From the NCBI GenBank assembly GCA_021155855.1, contig JAJNAZ010000001.1, positions 124,001-188,000 on the forward strand: 64,000 nt of DNA. Reading direction: 5' to 3'. The notes beneath the pieces are model-generated. The model had not been told where the DNA came from and made no database searches. It saw only the letters and a program-made list of their open reading frames with translations. Position 1 is the first letter of the stretch, and every line of letters starts with the position of its first letter. Shown piece after piece: positions 24,847 through 33,135 of this stretch. The position numbers and the translations under genes are program-made. The DNA is from Solirubrobacterales bacterium. Its GTDB lineage: Bacteria > Actinomycetota > Thermoleophilia > Solirubrobacterales > 70-9.

Positions 24847-25053
24847 ATGTACGACGTTCTGTATCTGGATCGGGGGGGCTCGGCACTGACCGTCGCCTCG
24901 CATCTCGACCGCGCCAAGGCGGCGGAGCTCGCGCGGACCGAGGCGCACCGTCGCCGCACGGGCCGCATGTTCCTCGCCGGCTCCGAACGGCCCTGCCGCG
25001 GTGACATCGTCGTAATCGTCAACGACAACGACAAGACGCTCCAGATCGGCTAG
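24847..25053 (+). CDS. Small cytoplasmic protein of unknown function
   Basis: The protein has 68 residues, MYDVLYLDRGGSALTVASHL to the end DIVVIVNDNDKTLQIG. It is predicted alpha/beta with no membrane segment or signal. ATG 24847 is preferred to ATG 24790 because GGAGGTG lies 5 bases before it. No family is recognised. With a SigB-like promoter upstream and a single-gene arrangement it may be a stress-induced small protein (inference). Confidence 0.7.
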   Translation: MYDVLYLDRGGSALTVASHLDRAKAAELARTEAHRRRTGRMFLAGSERPCRGDIVVIVNDNDKTLQIG

Positions 25054-25080
25054 CAGCAGCTGCGGGTACCCTCGGCGGGG

Positions 25081-25914
25081 GTGGCGAAGCAGGCGCTCAG
25101 CAGAATCCGGCTCGCGCTTGGGCTCGGGCTCGGTTCGTCGGCCGCTATCGCCCTCGCCTTCACCGTCGCCCCCGCCGGCGGCGAGCCGTCCGCGCTGACA
25201 CCCGACCTGGTCACGCTCGCGATCCAGCAGGAGAGCTTGCTCGTCCAGCCCGACGAGAAGGGCAGGACGGTGCTGCGGCTGTCGAACGAGATCGGCAATC
25301 GCGCCAGCGGGCCGCTGGAGGTGTTCCCGAGCGCGATCTCGGCGGATTGCGACGGCGACGGCGATCTCGCCAACGACCGTGACGCTTCGCAGCGGATCTT
25401 CGCCGACACGAACGGCAGCGGCGGCTACGAGGCCGGGATCGACGCGGTCGAATCCGAGCGCGTTTTCGGTTGTATGCGCTATCACCCCGCCCACGATCAT
25501 TGGCACATGCTCGACGTCGCCCGCTACGAGCTGCGCCGCGAGGCGACCGGCAAGCTGGTCGCCGACTCGCGAAAGGTCGGTTTCTGCCTTACCGACACGC
25601 GACTCGCCTTCCCCACCACGCTCACCCCTCAAGTCGCGACCTACCCGATCGGGTCGGCGAAGCCGACCGGCTGCGACGCGATCTCGACCCAGGGGATCTC
25701 GGCCGGCTGGGCCGATCTCTACGCCTTGGCGCTGCCCGGCCAGAGGCTGCGCGTCGACGGGCTGCGTCGCGGCGGCTACTGTCTCACCTCGCGCGCCGAT
25801 CCGACCGATCTGATCGAGGAGCTCGACGAGGCCAATAACGTGCGCCGCGTGCGCTTGACGCTGCACCCCCGCAAGTTCCTGGTTCGCAGGCGCAACGGGC
25901 CCTGCCGGATCTAG
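25081..25914 (+). CDS. Lysyl-oxidase-like secreted protein
   Basis: The protein has 277 residues. A signal peptide (LALGLGLGSSAAIALAFTV) is followed by a domain with the copper-binding histidine cluster HPAHDHWHMLDVARYEL of bacterial lysyl oxidase homologues, and a terminal beta region ending DEANNVRRVRLTL. Lysyl oxidases deaminate lysine side chains using Cu and a tyrosine-derived cofactor. Several conserved cysteines are present. The GTG start has a TACCCT box eight bases upstream and no Shine-Dalgarno, suggesting a leaderless transcript. Confidence 0.85.
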   Translation: MAKQALSRIRLALGLGLGSSAAIALAFTVAPAGGEPSALTPDLVTLAIQQESLLVQPDEKGRTVLRLSNEIGNRASGPLEVFPSAISADCDGDGDLANDRDASQRIFADTNGSGGYEAGIDAVESERVFGCMRYHPAHDHWHMLDVARYELRREATGKLVADSRKVGFCLTDTRLAFPTTLTPQVATYPIGSAKPTGCDAISTQGISAGWADLYALALPGQRLRVDGLRRGGYCLTSRADPTDLIEELDEANNVRRVRLTLHPRKFLVRRRNGPCRI

Positions 25915-25946
25915 CCGGCGCCCCGCCTCCGCTCCCCGTGTCGACG

Positions 25947-26963
25947 CTACTCGCCGGTGGAGGCGAGCTGTGGCGCAACCTCGACCGGCTCGCCGCCCCT
26001 TTGCCAGTGCGCCTCGGGTGAGGGCGGGGTGTCGCGCAGGTACCACTCGGCGTCGAGCGCGCTCATACAGCCGGTGCCGGCGGCGGTGACCGCCTGGCGG
26101 TACGTGCGGTCGACGAGATCGCCGACCGCGAACACCCCTGCGAGGTTGGTGCGCGTCGAGCGGCCGTCGGTGACCACGTAGCCCTCGTCGTCGACGCGGA
26201 CCTGCTCGGCGACCAGCTCGGAGCGCGGGATGTGGCCGATGGCGACGAAGGCGCCGCCGACCTCAAGCTCCTCGGGCTCGCCGCCGTCGGCGTGGCGCAG
26301 TCGCACCGCGCGCAGCTTGCCGTCGTCTCCGGCGAGGAACTCCTCGGCCACGAACGGGGTCTTGAAGCTGATGTTGTCCTGGTCGCGAGCGCGGTCGAGC
26401 ATGATCTTCGAGGCCCTGAACTCCTCGCGGCGATGGACGACGTCGAGGTCGTCCGCGTACTTGGAGATGAAGATCGCATCTTCCATCGCCGAGTCGCCGC
26501 CACCGATCACCGCCACCTTCGCGCCCTTGAAGAAGGCGCCGTCGCAGACGCCGCAGGTCGAAACGCCGCGGCCCGCGAGCTCCATCTCGCCCGGGATCCC
26601 GAGCCGGCGCGGCTCGGCGCCCATGGCGAGGATGATGCTCCTCGCCGCATACTCCCGATCGCCGATGAAGACGCGCTGGATCCCGCCGTCGCCGAGCTCG
26701 ACGCGATCGGCGTCGTCGGTGACGAAGCGGGTGCCGAAGCGCTCCGCCTGAGCCCGGAACTCGTTCATCATCTCGGGGCCCATGATCCCCTCGGGGTAGC
26801 CGGGGTAGTTCTCGACATCGGTCGTGTTCTGGAGCTGACCGCCCCAGGCGAAGCCCTCGATCACCAGCGGCTCGAGATTGGCGCGCGCGGCATAGAGCGC
26901 CGCCGTGTAACCGGCGGGCCCGCCGCCGAGGACGATCAGGTTCTCAACACGGTTGTCGGTCAT
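25947..26963 (-). CDS. trxB: Thioredoxin reductase
   Basis: The protein has 338 residues. The FAD site is IVLGGGPAGYTAALYAAR, the redox disulfide is Cys137-Gly-Val-Cys140, the NADPH site is VIGGGDSAMEDAIFI, and the C-terminal FAD motif is GVFAVGDLVDRTYRQ. It is the low-molecular-weight bacterial type that reduces thioredoxin with NADPH. No trxA follows directly. The C-terminal 20 residues extend slightly beyond the usual end. Confidence 0.96.
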   Translation of the reverse strand: MTDNRVENLIVLGGGPAGYTAALYAARANLEPLVIEGFAWGGQLQNTTDVENYPGYPEGIMGPEMMNEFRAQAERFGTRFVTDDADRVELGDGGIQRVFIGDREYAARSIILAMGAEPRRLGIPGEMELAGRGVSTCGVCDGAFFKGAKVAVIGGGDSAMEDAIFISKYADDLDVVHRREEFRASKIMLDRARDQDNISFKTPFVAEEFLAGDDGKLRAVRLRHADGGEPEELEVGGAFVAIGHIPRSELVAEQVRVDDEGYVVTDGRSTRTNLAGVFAVGDLVDRTYRQAVTAAGTGCMSALDAEWYLRDTPPSPEAHWQRGGEPVEVAPQLASTGE

Positions 26964-26994
26964 GTCTCCAACAGTCTTCCCGAAGCCGAAGCTA

Positions 26995-28215
26995 TCACAC
27001 TTTACTTTCTGAAGTAATGGTAGCGCCCGGGAGCGACTCGGCAGGCTCGCTGCCGACGCCCGGGCCGGCGCGCTCCTGCTCCCAGCGGCGGACCGTCGTG
27101 CGGAGCTGGAAGAAGGCGATCACCCCCGGCACAAGCGGCAGCCAGAAGGCGATCAACCTGTAGGTGAGCACGGCGGCGAACAGCGTTCCGCCGCCCACCC
27201 CGAGATCGAAGAGGGCGAAGGCGCCGATCATGCCGGCGTCGACGCCGCCGACGCCGCCCGGGAGCGGGATCAGGTTGGCGAACATGCCGACGAAGAATCC
27301 CTGCACGACGACCGCCAGCGGCACCTCGGCGCCGAAGGCGTGGAACGCGGCCCAGAGGATGCCGATCTGCGCCGCCCAGAAGCCGATCGCGCCGACGATC
27401 GCGACTCCTCCCCGGGAGGGCTCGCGAACGAACGCGATCGCGTTGCGGATGCCGACCGAGGCGGTCGAGGGGACGGTCGCCAGGCGGCGGGCCATCCGGC
27501 CCCAGAACTTGTCCTGCGATGCGCTCGAAAAGCGGCGCTCGAGGTCCCTCGGTACCAGCGCGATCAGCAAGACCGCCACGATCACGCCTCCGGCGATCGC
27601 GGCGGGGACGATCGTCAGCCCGGCCGGCGCGGGCCCGGAGAAGACGTCGGCCCGGAGCAGGATCCCGTTGACGAGCAGGGTCAGCATGTACACGGCGTAG
27701 AGCAGGACCAGGAAGGCGACCATCCGCGCGGCCGTCTCTCTGCGTGGCATCCTCGCCTTGCGCAGGGCCCAGTAGGTGAGCACGATGCCGCCCGCGCCTC
27801 CGGCCGAGAACAGCCGCGTAGCGGCCAGCCCCGCCATCGTGATCTCGTAGCTCTCACCCCAGGTCAGGTGCACGCGCGGCCCGACGATGCCGCGGAAGAG
27901 GGCGACGTAGGAAGCGAACATGGCGACCCCGAACGCGAACGCGGCCGCGAGCCAGAGGCGGTTGCCCTCCCCGAGCTTCTCGAGCCCGTCGTCGAACCCG
28001 GCGATCTGGGGGACCAGAAAGTAGATCCCGACGACGACCACGACCACGAACAGTGCCGTCTGGGCGAGCCGCTTCGGGTCCTCGAAGAACCGCGGCTCCT
28101 CGGCTTCTACCTCCTCGTCCTCGAGGCCCTGATCGTCGGTGGACACGGTGGGCCGCTCGACGTCCGGCGCGACCCCGTCCCCCTCTCGCCAATCGCTAGC
28201 TCCAGAGCCCGACAT
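26995..28215 (-). CDS. Flippase-like/lysylphosphatidylglycerol synthase transmembrane-domain protein
   Basis: The protein has 406 residues. An acidic ~45-residue N-terminal tail precedes about eight transmembrane helices of the UPF0104/AglD family. The characteristic segments are TRLFSAGGAGGIVLTYWALR and LIPLPGGVGGVDAGMIGAF. The catalytic aminoacyl-transfer domain of true MprF is absent, so it is more likely a lipid flippase-like protein. The start at ATG 28215 was chosen because sequence further upstream in the same frame is low-complexity antisense. It lies 32 bases upstream of trxB. Confidence 0.87.
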   Translation of the reverse strand: MSGSGASDWREGDGVAPDVERPTVSTDDQGLEDEEVEAEEPRFFEDPKRLAQTALFVVVVVVGIYFLVPQIAGFDDGLEKLGEGNRLWLAAAFAFGVAMFASYVALFRGIVGPRVHLTWGESYEITMAGLAATRLFSAGGAGGIVLTYWALRKARMPRRETAARMVAFLVLLYAVYMLTLLVNGILLRADVFSGPAPAGLTIVPAAIAGGVIVAVLLIALVPRDLERRFSSASQDKFWGRMARRLATVPSTASVGIRNAIAFVREPSRGGVAIVGAIGFWAAQIGILWAAFHAFGAEVPLAVVVQGFFVGMFANLIPLPGGVGGVDAGMIGAFALFDLGVGGGTLFAAVLTYRLIAFWLPLVPGVIAFFQLRTTVRRWEQERAGPGVGSEPAESLPGATITSESKV

Positions 28216-28262
28216 CCCCCGCTTATCCTGGCAAATGCCCCGGTGGCACCCGGGTCCCGGCT

Positions 28263-29264
28263 CTAGGCCGCCGCGATCCGCTCGAGGCGGTGCAGGACCC
28301 GGTTGATCGCGGTAACCGCGGGCTCTGCCAGAGGCTCGCCGCGGCGAACCAGGGCGATCAGCGCTGCGCCGACGAGCAGGTCGGTGACGTAGTGCTCGCC
28401 GAGGTAGACGAGAGCGAAGGCCAGCGCGGCCGTGTATCCGGCCCCCAGCGCTCCGGGAATCGGGCCGATCTCGGCAAGCAGCAGCGCGGCCAGCAACGAG
28501 GTCGCGAAGTGCAGCGACGGCATCGCCGCCCACGGGTTGCCGCCGGCGAGTCCATAGAGCCGATCCCAGGCCGGGCCCCAGACGCCCTCGCCGACATCGA
28601 CCATGATCCGGCGCACCTCGACCGGCGTCCGGGCCGCGGCTTCGGCGGCGACCTCGGTCGGGATCTGCTCCACCGGCTCCTCCATGTACCCCTGTTCGGA
28701 GGCCCACCACGGCGGCGCCGTGGGCACCGCGAAGTAGAGCGCGCAGCCGATGTCGTAGGTGGCCGCCATCTGGCGTGCGGCGCGGGGGAAATGATCGACG
28801 TGGCGCGCCTGGACGAAGAGCAGCGTCAGGTGCGGCTCGAAGAACCAGACCCAGTGGACGATCGACAGCGCCCGGTCGAGCGCTGTGACGCGACCGGGGT
28901 CGCCGAGCGCACGCTGAAAACGGACGTTAGGCAGCTCACCAAGCCCGAGTACGCGGTCGGCAGCGATCGGATAGCGCACCAGAAGCCGCCGCCGCAGGGC
29001 CTCCGGATCGTCGTAAGGAAGCTCGTGCGCAATCGTGAACGCCCACATCTGGAAGGCGAAGAGGACGACGTCGCGTGCCCTTGACCGCGGCCTGAGCACT
29101 GCGATCGCCAGCGGCGCGGCGGCGACCGTCGCGGTGGTCACCGCGGCGGGGATCCGAAAGCGCCGACGCACGAGCGGAACCACGATCGCGGCGGCGACGG
29201 CAGAGCCGGCGAGCGTGCGGACCGTCGCGCGCAGGGCGGGCGATGATCGGCGGCGGCGGCGCAA
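28263..29264 (-). CDS. PAP2-superfamily membrane protein
   Basis: The protein has about 333 residues and several transmembrane helices. The phosphatase signature is reduced to AMPSLHFATSL (PSxH motif) and GEHYVTDLLVG (HxxxD), as in the PAP2/inositol-phosphotransferase-like branch. It probably removes or transfers phosphate on a lipid. The start is uncertain: TTG 29264 is proposed because a TATACT box lies ten bases upstream and no ATG or GTG occurs before the domain. It is divergent from the oxidase-like operon and shares a 70-base promoter region with it. Confidence 0.75.
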   Translation of the reverse strand: MRRRRRSSPALRATVRTLAGSAVAAAIVVPLVRRRFRIPAAVTTATVAAAPLAIAVLRPRSRARDVVLFAFQMWAFTIAHELPYDDPEALRRRLLVRYPIAADRVLGLGELPNVRFQRALGDPGRVTALDRALSIVHWVWFFEPHLTLLFVQARHVDHFPRAARQMAATYDIGCALYFAVPTAPPWWASEQGYMEEPVEQIPTEVAAEAAARTPVEVRRIMVDVGEGVWGPAWDRLYGLAGGNPWAAMPSLHFATSLLAALLLAEIGPIPGALGAGYTAALAFALVYLGEHYVTDLLVGAALIALVRRGEPLAEPAVTAINRVLHRLERIAAA

Positions 29265-29274
29265 GGCGGGCGCG

Positions 29275-29280
29275 AGTATA
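29275..29280 (-). promoter_or_regulatory. -10 box TATACT upstream of the PAP2 gene
   Basis: On the minus strand TATACT ends ten bases before the proposed TTG start at 29264. It is divergent from the box at 29334. Confidence 0.5.
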
Positions 29281-29333
29281 GGAGGCCTCGCCGCGCGCCC
29301 GTCGGCGATCGGCGCTCGCCGAGCGCGAGCACT

Positions 29334-29339
29334 TAGAAT
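29334..29339 (+). promoter_or_regulatory. -10 box TAGAAT upstream of the oxidase-like operon
   Basis: TAGAAT is followed by nine bases and the TTG start at 29349, the same spacing as the SnoaL-gene promoters. A near-leaderless transcript is expected. Confidence 0.5.
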
Positions 29340-29348
29340 GGCGCCGCC

Positions 29349-30302
29349 TTGAGCGGCCGCCCGAGAACCCCCGCGAGGACGATCCTGCTCGCTGCCTCCG
29401 CGATCGTGCTCGCGCTCGCGTGGGCGGGGCCGGCGCATGCGATTTCGATCGCGCCCGAGGAGGCGCATTCGCCCAACGCAGACGCGATCAACACCTCCTA
29501 CTGGGTGATGATCGTCGTCGTCATCGCGGTCATCGTCGTCGTCAACGCGGCGCTGATCGCGGCGGTGCTGCGGTTCCGCGAGCGGCGCGGTCGGGAGCCG
29601 TCCCGGTTCGCCGCCGGACGGGGCGCGCTGAGGCCGGTGGTCGGGTCGCTGTCGGTGCTCGCGCTGGTGATCTTCGTCTACGGCGTGATCATGACCGAGG
29701 ACGTGCGCGAGATCGAGCCGTCGGGGCCGAACGGCCTCGGAGCCGCGCAGACCGCCCAGGTCGGGATCAAGGGGTTGCCGGCGTCGGCCGCGATCGAGGG
29801 CTCGGAATCGGCGACCGGCGAGGAGCCGGTCACCGGCGCCGAACCGACCGAGACGAGCCCGCTCCAGATCGACGCGATCGCCCAGCAGTGGCTGTGGCGG
29901 TTCGAGTATCCGGGTGGCCAACCGGGGCAGCGGACCTTCTCCTACGGGGAGCTGGTGGTGCCGGTCGACACGACCGTGATCCTCGACCTCACCTCGACCG
30001 ACGTGCTCCACAGCTGGTGGGTGCCGGCCCTCGGAGGCCAGGTGCAGGCGGCGTCCGGCGACGTCACCCGGACCTGGTTCAAGGCCGATGAGGAGGGTCG
30101 CTATGCCGGCCGTTCGACGGCCTTCTCGGGCACCGGCTACCCGGTGATGCGCTCCTGGGTCCGGGTCGTCAGCGTGCCCGAGTACCTGGACTACGTCGAG
30201 CAGCTCACCGCCGACTTGAGAGAGGCCCAGGGAATCGTCCAGCGGCGCCAAGCTGAGGAGGCCACGCCCGAGGCGGCGACCGAATCGGAGGGCGCCGAGT
30301 GA
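29349..30302 (+). CDS. Cytochrome oxidase subunit II homologue lacking the CuA site
   Basis: The protein has 317 residues. A signal/transmembrane helix (residues 11-31), two further membrane helices (53-75, 98-115) and a periplasmic cupredoxin domain are present. Aromatic patch residues QQWLWRFEYP and the first CuA His (LHSWWVP, His221) are kept. The main CuA loop, aligned without gaps to CTELCGLGHTTM of the canonical paralogue at 43079, reads STAFSGTGYPVM here. Both cysteines are Ser (256, 260), the Glu is Ala258, His is Tyr264, and only Met267 is kept. It cannot bind CuA. It overlaps the next gene by four bases. Confidence 0.92.
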   Translation: MSGRPRTPARTILLAASAIVLALAWAGPAHAISIAPEEAHSPNADAINTSYWVMIVVVIAVIVVVNAALIAAVLRFRERRGREPSRFAAGRGALRPVVGSLSVLALVIFVYGVIMTEDVREIEPSGPNGLGAAQTAQVGIKGLPASAAIEGSESATGEEPVTGAEPTETSPLQIDAIAQQWLWRFEYPGGQPGQRTFSYGELVVPVDTTVILDLTSTDVLHSWWVPALGGQVQAASGDVTRTWFKADEEGRYAGRSTAFSGTGYPVMRSWVRVVSVPEYLDYVEQLTADLREAQGIVQRRQAEEATPEAATESEGAE

Positions 30303-32095
30303 CGCCGCCGACCGCATCGCAGGTCCGGCCCGAGGTCGTCACGCGCGGCGTCCACGCCCCCGCCAAGCCCTGGGTCGAGCGCGCGACCAGCGCCGATCAC
30401 AAGGCGGTCGGGTTGCTCTACATCGCCACCTCGCTCTCCTTTTTGTCCTTGGCCGCGGTCGAGTTCGCGCTCCTGCGCCTGCAGCTGATCGTTCCCGAGA
30501 ACTCGCTGATCCAGCCTGAGATCTTCAACCGGCTGCTCTCGACCGCGCCGGTGACGCTGGTCGTCTTGGCGGCGATCCCGCTCGCGCTCGGGCTGATCGG
30601 CTACATCGTCCCGCTTCAAATCGGCGCCCGTTCGGTCGCCTTCCCGCGGCTCAACCAGCTCTCGTACTGGCTCTATCTGGTCGGCGGCGTGACCATCTAC
30701 GCGAGCTTCCTCTACACGGCGCCGGAGACCGGCACGATCTCCCTCCCGCCGCTCTCGGACGCGGTGTTCGCACCGACCAACGGCACCGACTCGTGGATCG
30801 CCGGCACCGCCCTGGCGACGCTCGGGTTCGTCTGCTTCGCGATCAACCTCGTCGTCACCCTGAACCGGCTCCGCGCCCCGGGGGTCGCCTGGCGGCGGAT
30901 GCCGCTGTTCGCCTGGGCCGCCACGGTGATCGGCTGGCTGCTGGTGGTGATCGGTCCGGTGATGATCGCCGCCCTGACGATGCTGGAGATCGATCGCCAC
31001 TTCGACGGGGTCTTCTTCGATCCCGGCGAGGGCGGCGCGCCGCTGCTTTACGAGCACCTCGCCTACATCTACTTCACCGGCGCCTATCTGATCGTCTTCT
31101 TGGCCGCCGCGGGCGCGATCTCCGAGATCCTCCCCACCTTCGCCCGCAAGCCGGTCTTCAGCCACCGCGCGGTCGCGGCATCGTTCGTCGCCATCGGCAT
31201 CCTCGGACCGCTCGCCTGGATGCAGAACATGTACGAGGCGCCGCTCAACGAGGGTTGGACGATCATGGCGATGGCGTTCGCGCTCGCCCTGGTGGTCCCG
31301 GTCGGCGTCCTCCTCTACGTCTGGATCGCGACGATCTGGGGCGGAACACTGGACCTGCGGGCGGCAACTTGGTACGCGCTGGGCGCGATCTCGATTATGG
31401 CCTGCGGGCTCGCCGGAGAGCTCAGCTACTCTGTGGTCCCGGTCGGCTGGCTGCTCGACGACACCACGGCGAGCCAGGGCAGCACGCTCTACGTGCTCGT
31501 CGGCGGGGCCGTGATCGGCGGCTTCGCCGCGCTCCACTACTGGTTCCCCAAGGTCTGCGGCCGGCTGCTCGGCGAGGGTCTCGGCAAGGCGGCGCTGGCG
31601 TTGATGTTCATCGGCATCAACCTCTACGTCCTGATGATGTTCATGGCCGGGCTCGAGGGCCAGCCGGTGGACGTCTTTCAGTACTTCGAGGGGACGGGCG
31701 TCGACGGCTACAACCTGGTCGCCTCGCTCGCCGCCTTCTTGCTCGTGGGCGGCATCCTGCTCGAGCTCGGTAACGCCGCCTACAGCTGGAACAACGGGCT
31801 TCGCGCCCGCGGGCACGACCCGTGGCGCGGCGCGACCCTCGAGTGGTTCGCGCTCTCCCCGCCGCCGCCGCACAACTTCGACGCGGTGCCCGACGTCCGC
31901 AGCACCGAGCCCATGCACGATATCCGCGAGTCGATCCGTAGGCGGACGGAGGCCTTCGTCGCACCCGCGGCGCTCGAGCGGCCTCCCAGCCCGGCCCCGA
32001 GGCCCGCGGAACCGGTGCCCGCGACCGCGGAGACCTCCGCGTCCGAGACGACGGATCCCGATGCGGCCGACGGCGGAGGCTCCTCGGTAGCCTGA
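30299..32095 (+). CDS. Heme-copper oxidase subunit I homologue lacking all heme and CuB ligands
   Basis: The protein has 598 residues with the twelve-helix scaffold of subunit I, alignable without gaps around each site to the canonical CtaD at 41111. Ligand positions are all changed. Low-spin heme His (THA) is Ala83 (STAP), CuB His and cross-linked Tyr (SHPAVY) are Thr260 and Leu264, the CuB HH pair is Gln309-Asn310, and the two hemes' AHIHF is Ser395/Leu397. The K-channel Lys is Leu338. Non-ligand landmarks remain (AFPRLNQLSYW, ISEILPTFARKPVF, LHYWFPKVCGR). It has a Pro/Ala-rich tail of about 60 residues. A redox-inactive membrane protein is inferred. Confidence 0.93.
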   Translation: MTPPTASQVRPEVVTRGVHAPAKPWVERATSADHKAVGLLYIATSLSFLSLAAVEFALLRLQLIVPENSLIQPEIFNRLLSTAPVTLVVLAAIPLALGLIGYIVPLQIGARSVAFPRLNQLSYWLYLVGGVTIYASFLYTAPETGTISLPPLSDAVFAPTNGTDSWIAGTALATLGFVCFAINLVVTLNRLRAPGVAWRRMPLFAWAATVIGWLLVVIGPVMIAALTMLEIDRHFDGVFFDPGEGGAPLLYEHLAYIYFTGAYLIVFLAAAGAISEILPTFARKPVFSHRAVAASFVAIGILGPLAWMQNMYEAPLNEGWTIMAMAFALALVVPVGVLLYVWIATIWGGTLDLRAATWYALGAISIMACGLAGELSYSVVPVGWLLDDTTASQGSTLYVLVGGAVIGGFAALHYWFPKVCGRLLGEGLGKAALALMFIGINLYVLMMFMAGLEGQPVDVFQYFEGTGVDGYNLVASLAAFLLVGGILLELGNAAYSWNNGLRARGHDPWRGATLEWFALSPPPPHNFDAVPDVRSTEPMHDIRESIRRRTEAFVAPAALERPPSPAPRPAEPVPATAETSASETTDPDAADGGGSSVA

Positions 32096-32100
32096 CCGGC

Positions 32101-33132
32101 ATGCGTGATCTCGCCGCTCGTGGCGATGGGGACGAGCTGGCGCGCTTTCGCCGCCTCCTCACCCTGACCATCGCCGCCACCCTTGTGCTGATCCTGATCG
32201 GCGGGATCGTCCGCGTCAGCGACTCCGGCCTCGGTTGCGGTCCGGAGGGCAGCGGCACGCACGGCTGGCCATTGTGCGAGGGCGGCGTCCTGCCGGCCGA
32301 CTCGGCGGAGTCGACGATCGAGTTCAGCCATCGGGTCGCGGCCGCGGTCGTCGGCGTGCTGATCGTGTTCGCCGTCTGGCTGGCGTTCCGCCGGCTGCGC
32401 GTCCATCGGTGGATCGTCCGCGGCTCGGTCGGCGCCGGGCTACTGGTGCTCGCCCAAGCCGGCCTCGGCGGGCTCACCGTCGAGCAGGGTCTCGAGGAAG
32501 AACTCGTCGCCGCCCACCTCGGGCTGGCGATGCTGTTGCTGGGGCTGTTGATCGCGCTCCGCCGGGCCGCAGACCCGCAGGCGGTGGCGCTGCGGCCGGA
32601 GAGCATGGGCGGGCTCGGAGTCGCGACCGTGGTCGCCGCGGTGCTCGTGCTGGCGACGATCGTTGCCGGTGGCTACGTCGCCGGCACCGAGAGGGAGGGC
32701 ACGCCCGGCGAGCCGGTCGTCGGCCAGGCGCACGTGGCCTGCGGGACCGGCTACAGCGCCGATACCTTCCCCGCCTGTAACGAGCAGTTCCCGGGGTTCG
32801 GTCAGAGCCGGCTCGCCGACATCCAGCTCGTCCATCGCACGCTCATGTACCTGGCGGCGCTCGCCGTGCTCGCGATGGCGGCGATCGCCCTCGTGCGCCG
32901 CGCCCCCAGCCGTGCCTTCGGCGCCGCCGCGCTGCTGCTGGTGGCCCAGATCGGGCTCGGGATCCTCAACGTCTGGGCGGGCAAGCACGCCGGCCTGATC
33001 CTCGGACACCTGGCGCTCGGCACGGTCCTATGGAGCACCGTCGTCTACGCTGGCGCGACGCTGCTGCCTGCCTCAGAACCCGCAGGTGAGCGGGTTCGCC
33101 GCCGGTCGGTCAGAGGAGCCGTCACCGCCTAG
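32101..33132 (+). CDS. ctaA: Heme A synthase
   Basis: The protein has 343 residues and eight transmembrane helices in two halves, Cox15/CtaA family. It oxidises the methyl group of heme O to the formyl of heme A. Heme-ligand histidines are visible in EFSHRVAA (His77), VAAHLGLAM (His139), LVHRTLMY and LGHLALGT. Cysteine pairs occur in both periplasmic loops (near 46/59, and between the repeats). It follows the ligand-less subunit I by five bases, with a TAGCCT box before the ATG. Confidence 0.93.
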   Translation: MRDLAARGDGDELARFRRLLTLTIAATLVLILIGGIVRVSDSGLGCGPEGSGTHGWPLCEGGVLPADSAESTIEFSHRVAAAVVGVLIVFAVWLAFRRLRVHRWIVRGSVGAGLLVLAQAGLGGLTVEQGLEEELVAAHLGLAMLLLGLLIALRRAADPQAVALRPESMGGLGVATVVAAVLVLATIVAGGYVAGTEREGTPGEPVVGQAHVACGTGYSADTFPACNEQFPGFGQSRLADIQLVHRTLMYLAALAVLAMAAIALVRRAPSRAFGAAALLLVAQIGLGILNVWAGKHAGLILGHLALGTVLWSTVVYAGATLLPASEPAGERVRRRSVRGAVTA

Positions 33133-33135
33133 ACG

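Noticed and set aside
26995-28710. 571-residue version of the flippase-like protein
   Set aside because: The N-terminal 165 residues run antisense through the PAP2 gene region with Gly/Arg-rich composition. ATG 28215 gives the family length.
28263-30317. 684-residue minus-strand frame covering the PAP2 gene and the oxidase-like subunit II gene
   Set aside because: The upstream part is antisense to the subunit II gene and has low-complexity Arg/His/Asp-rich composition. Only the C-terminal ~333 residues are a PAP2 protein.
30191-31918. 575-residue minus-strand frame opposite the oxidase-like genes
   Set aside because: Highly repetitive Asp/Arg/Gln composition, no homology-like motifs, and fully antisense to two clear membrane-protein genes. 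It is a GC-skew shadow frame.
29349-32095. The ligand-less genes being a cytochrome bo-type quinol oxidase
   Set aside because: Quinol oxidases lack CuA but keep all six His ligands and the Tyr in subunit I. Here those are lost too, so loss of CuA alone does not explain the pair.
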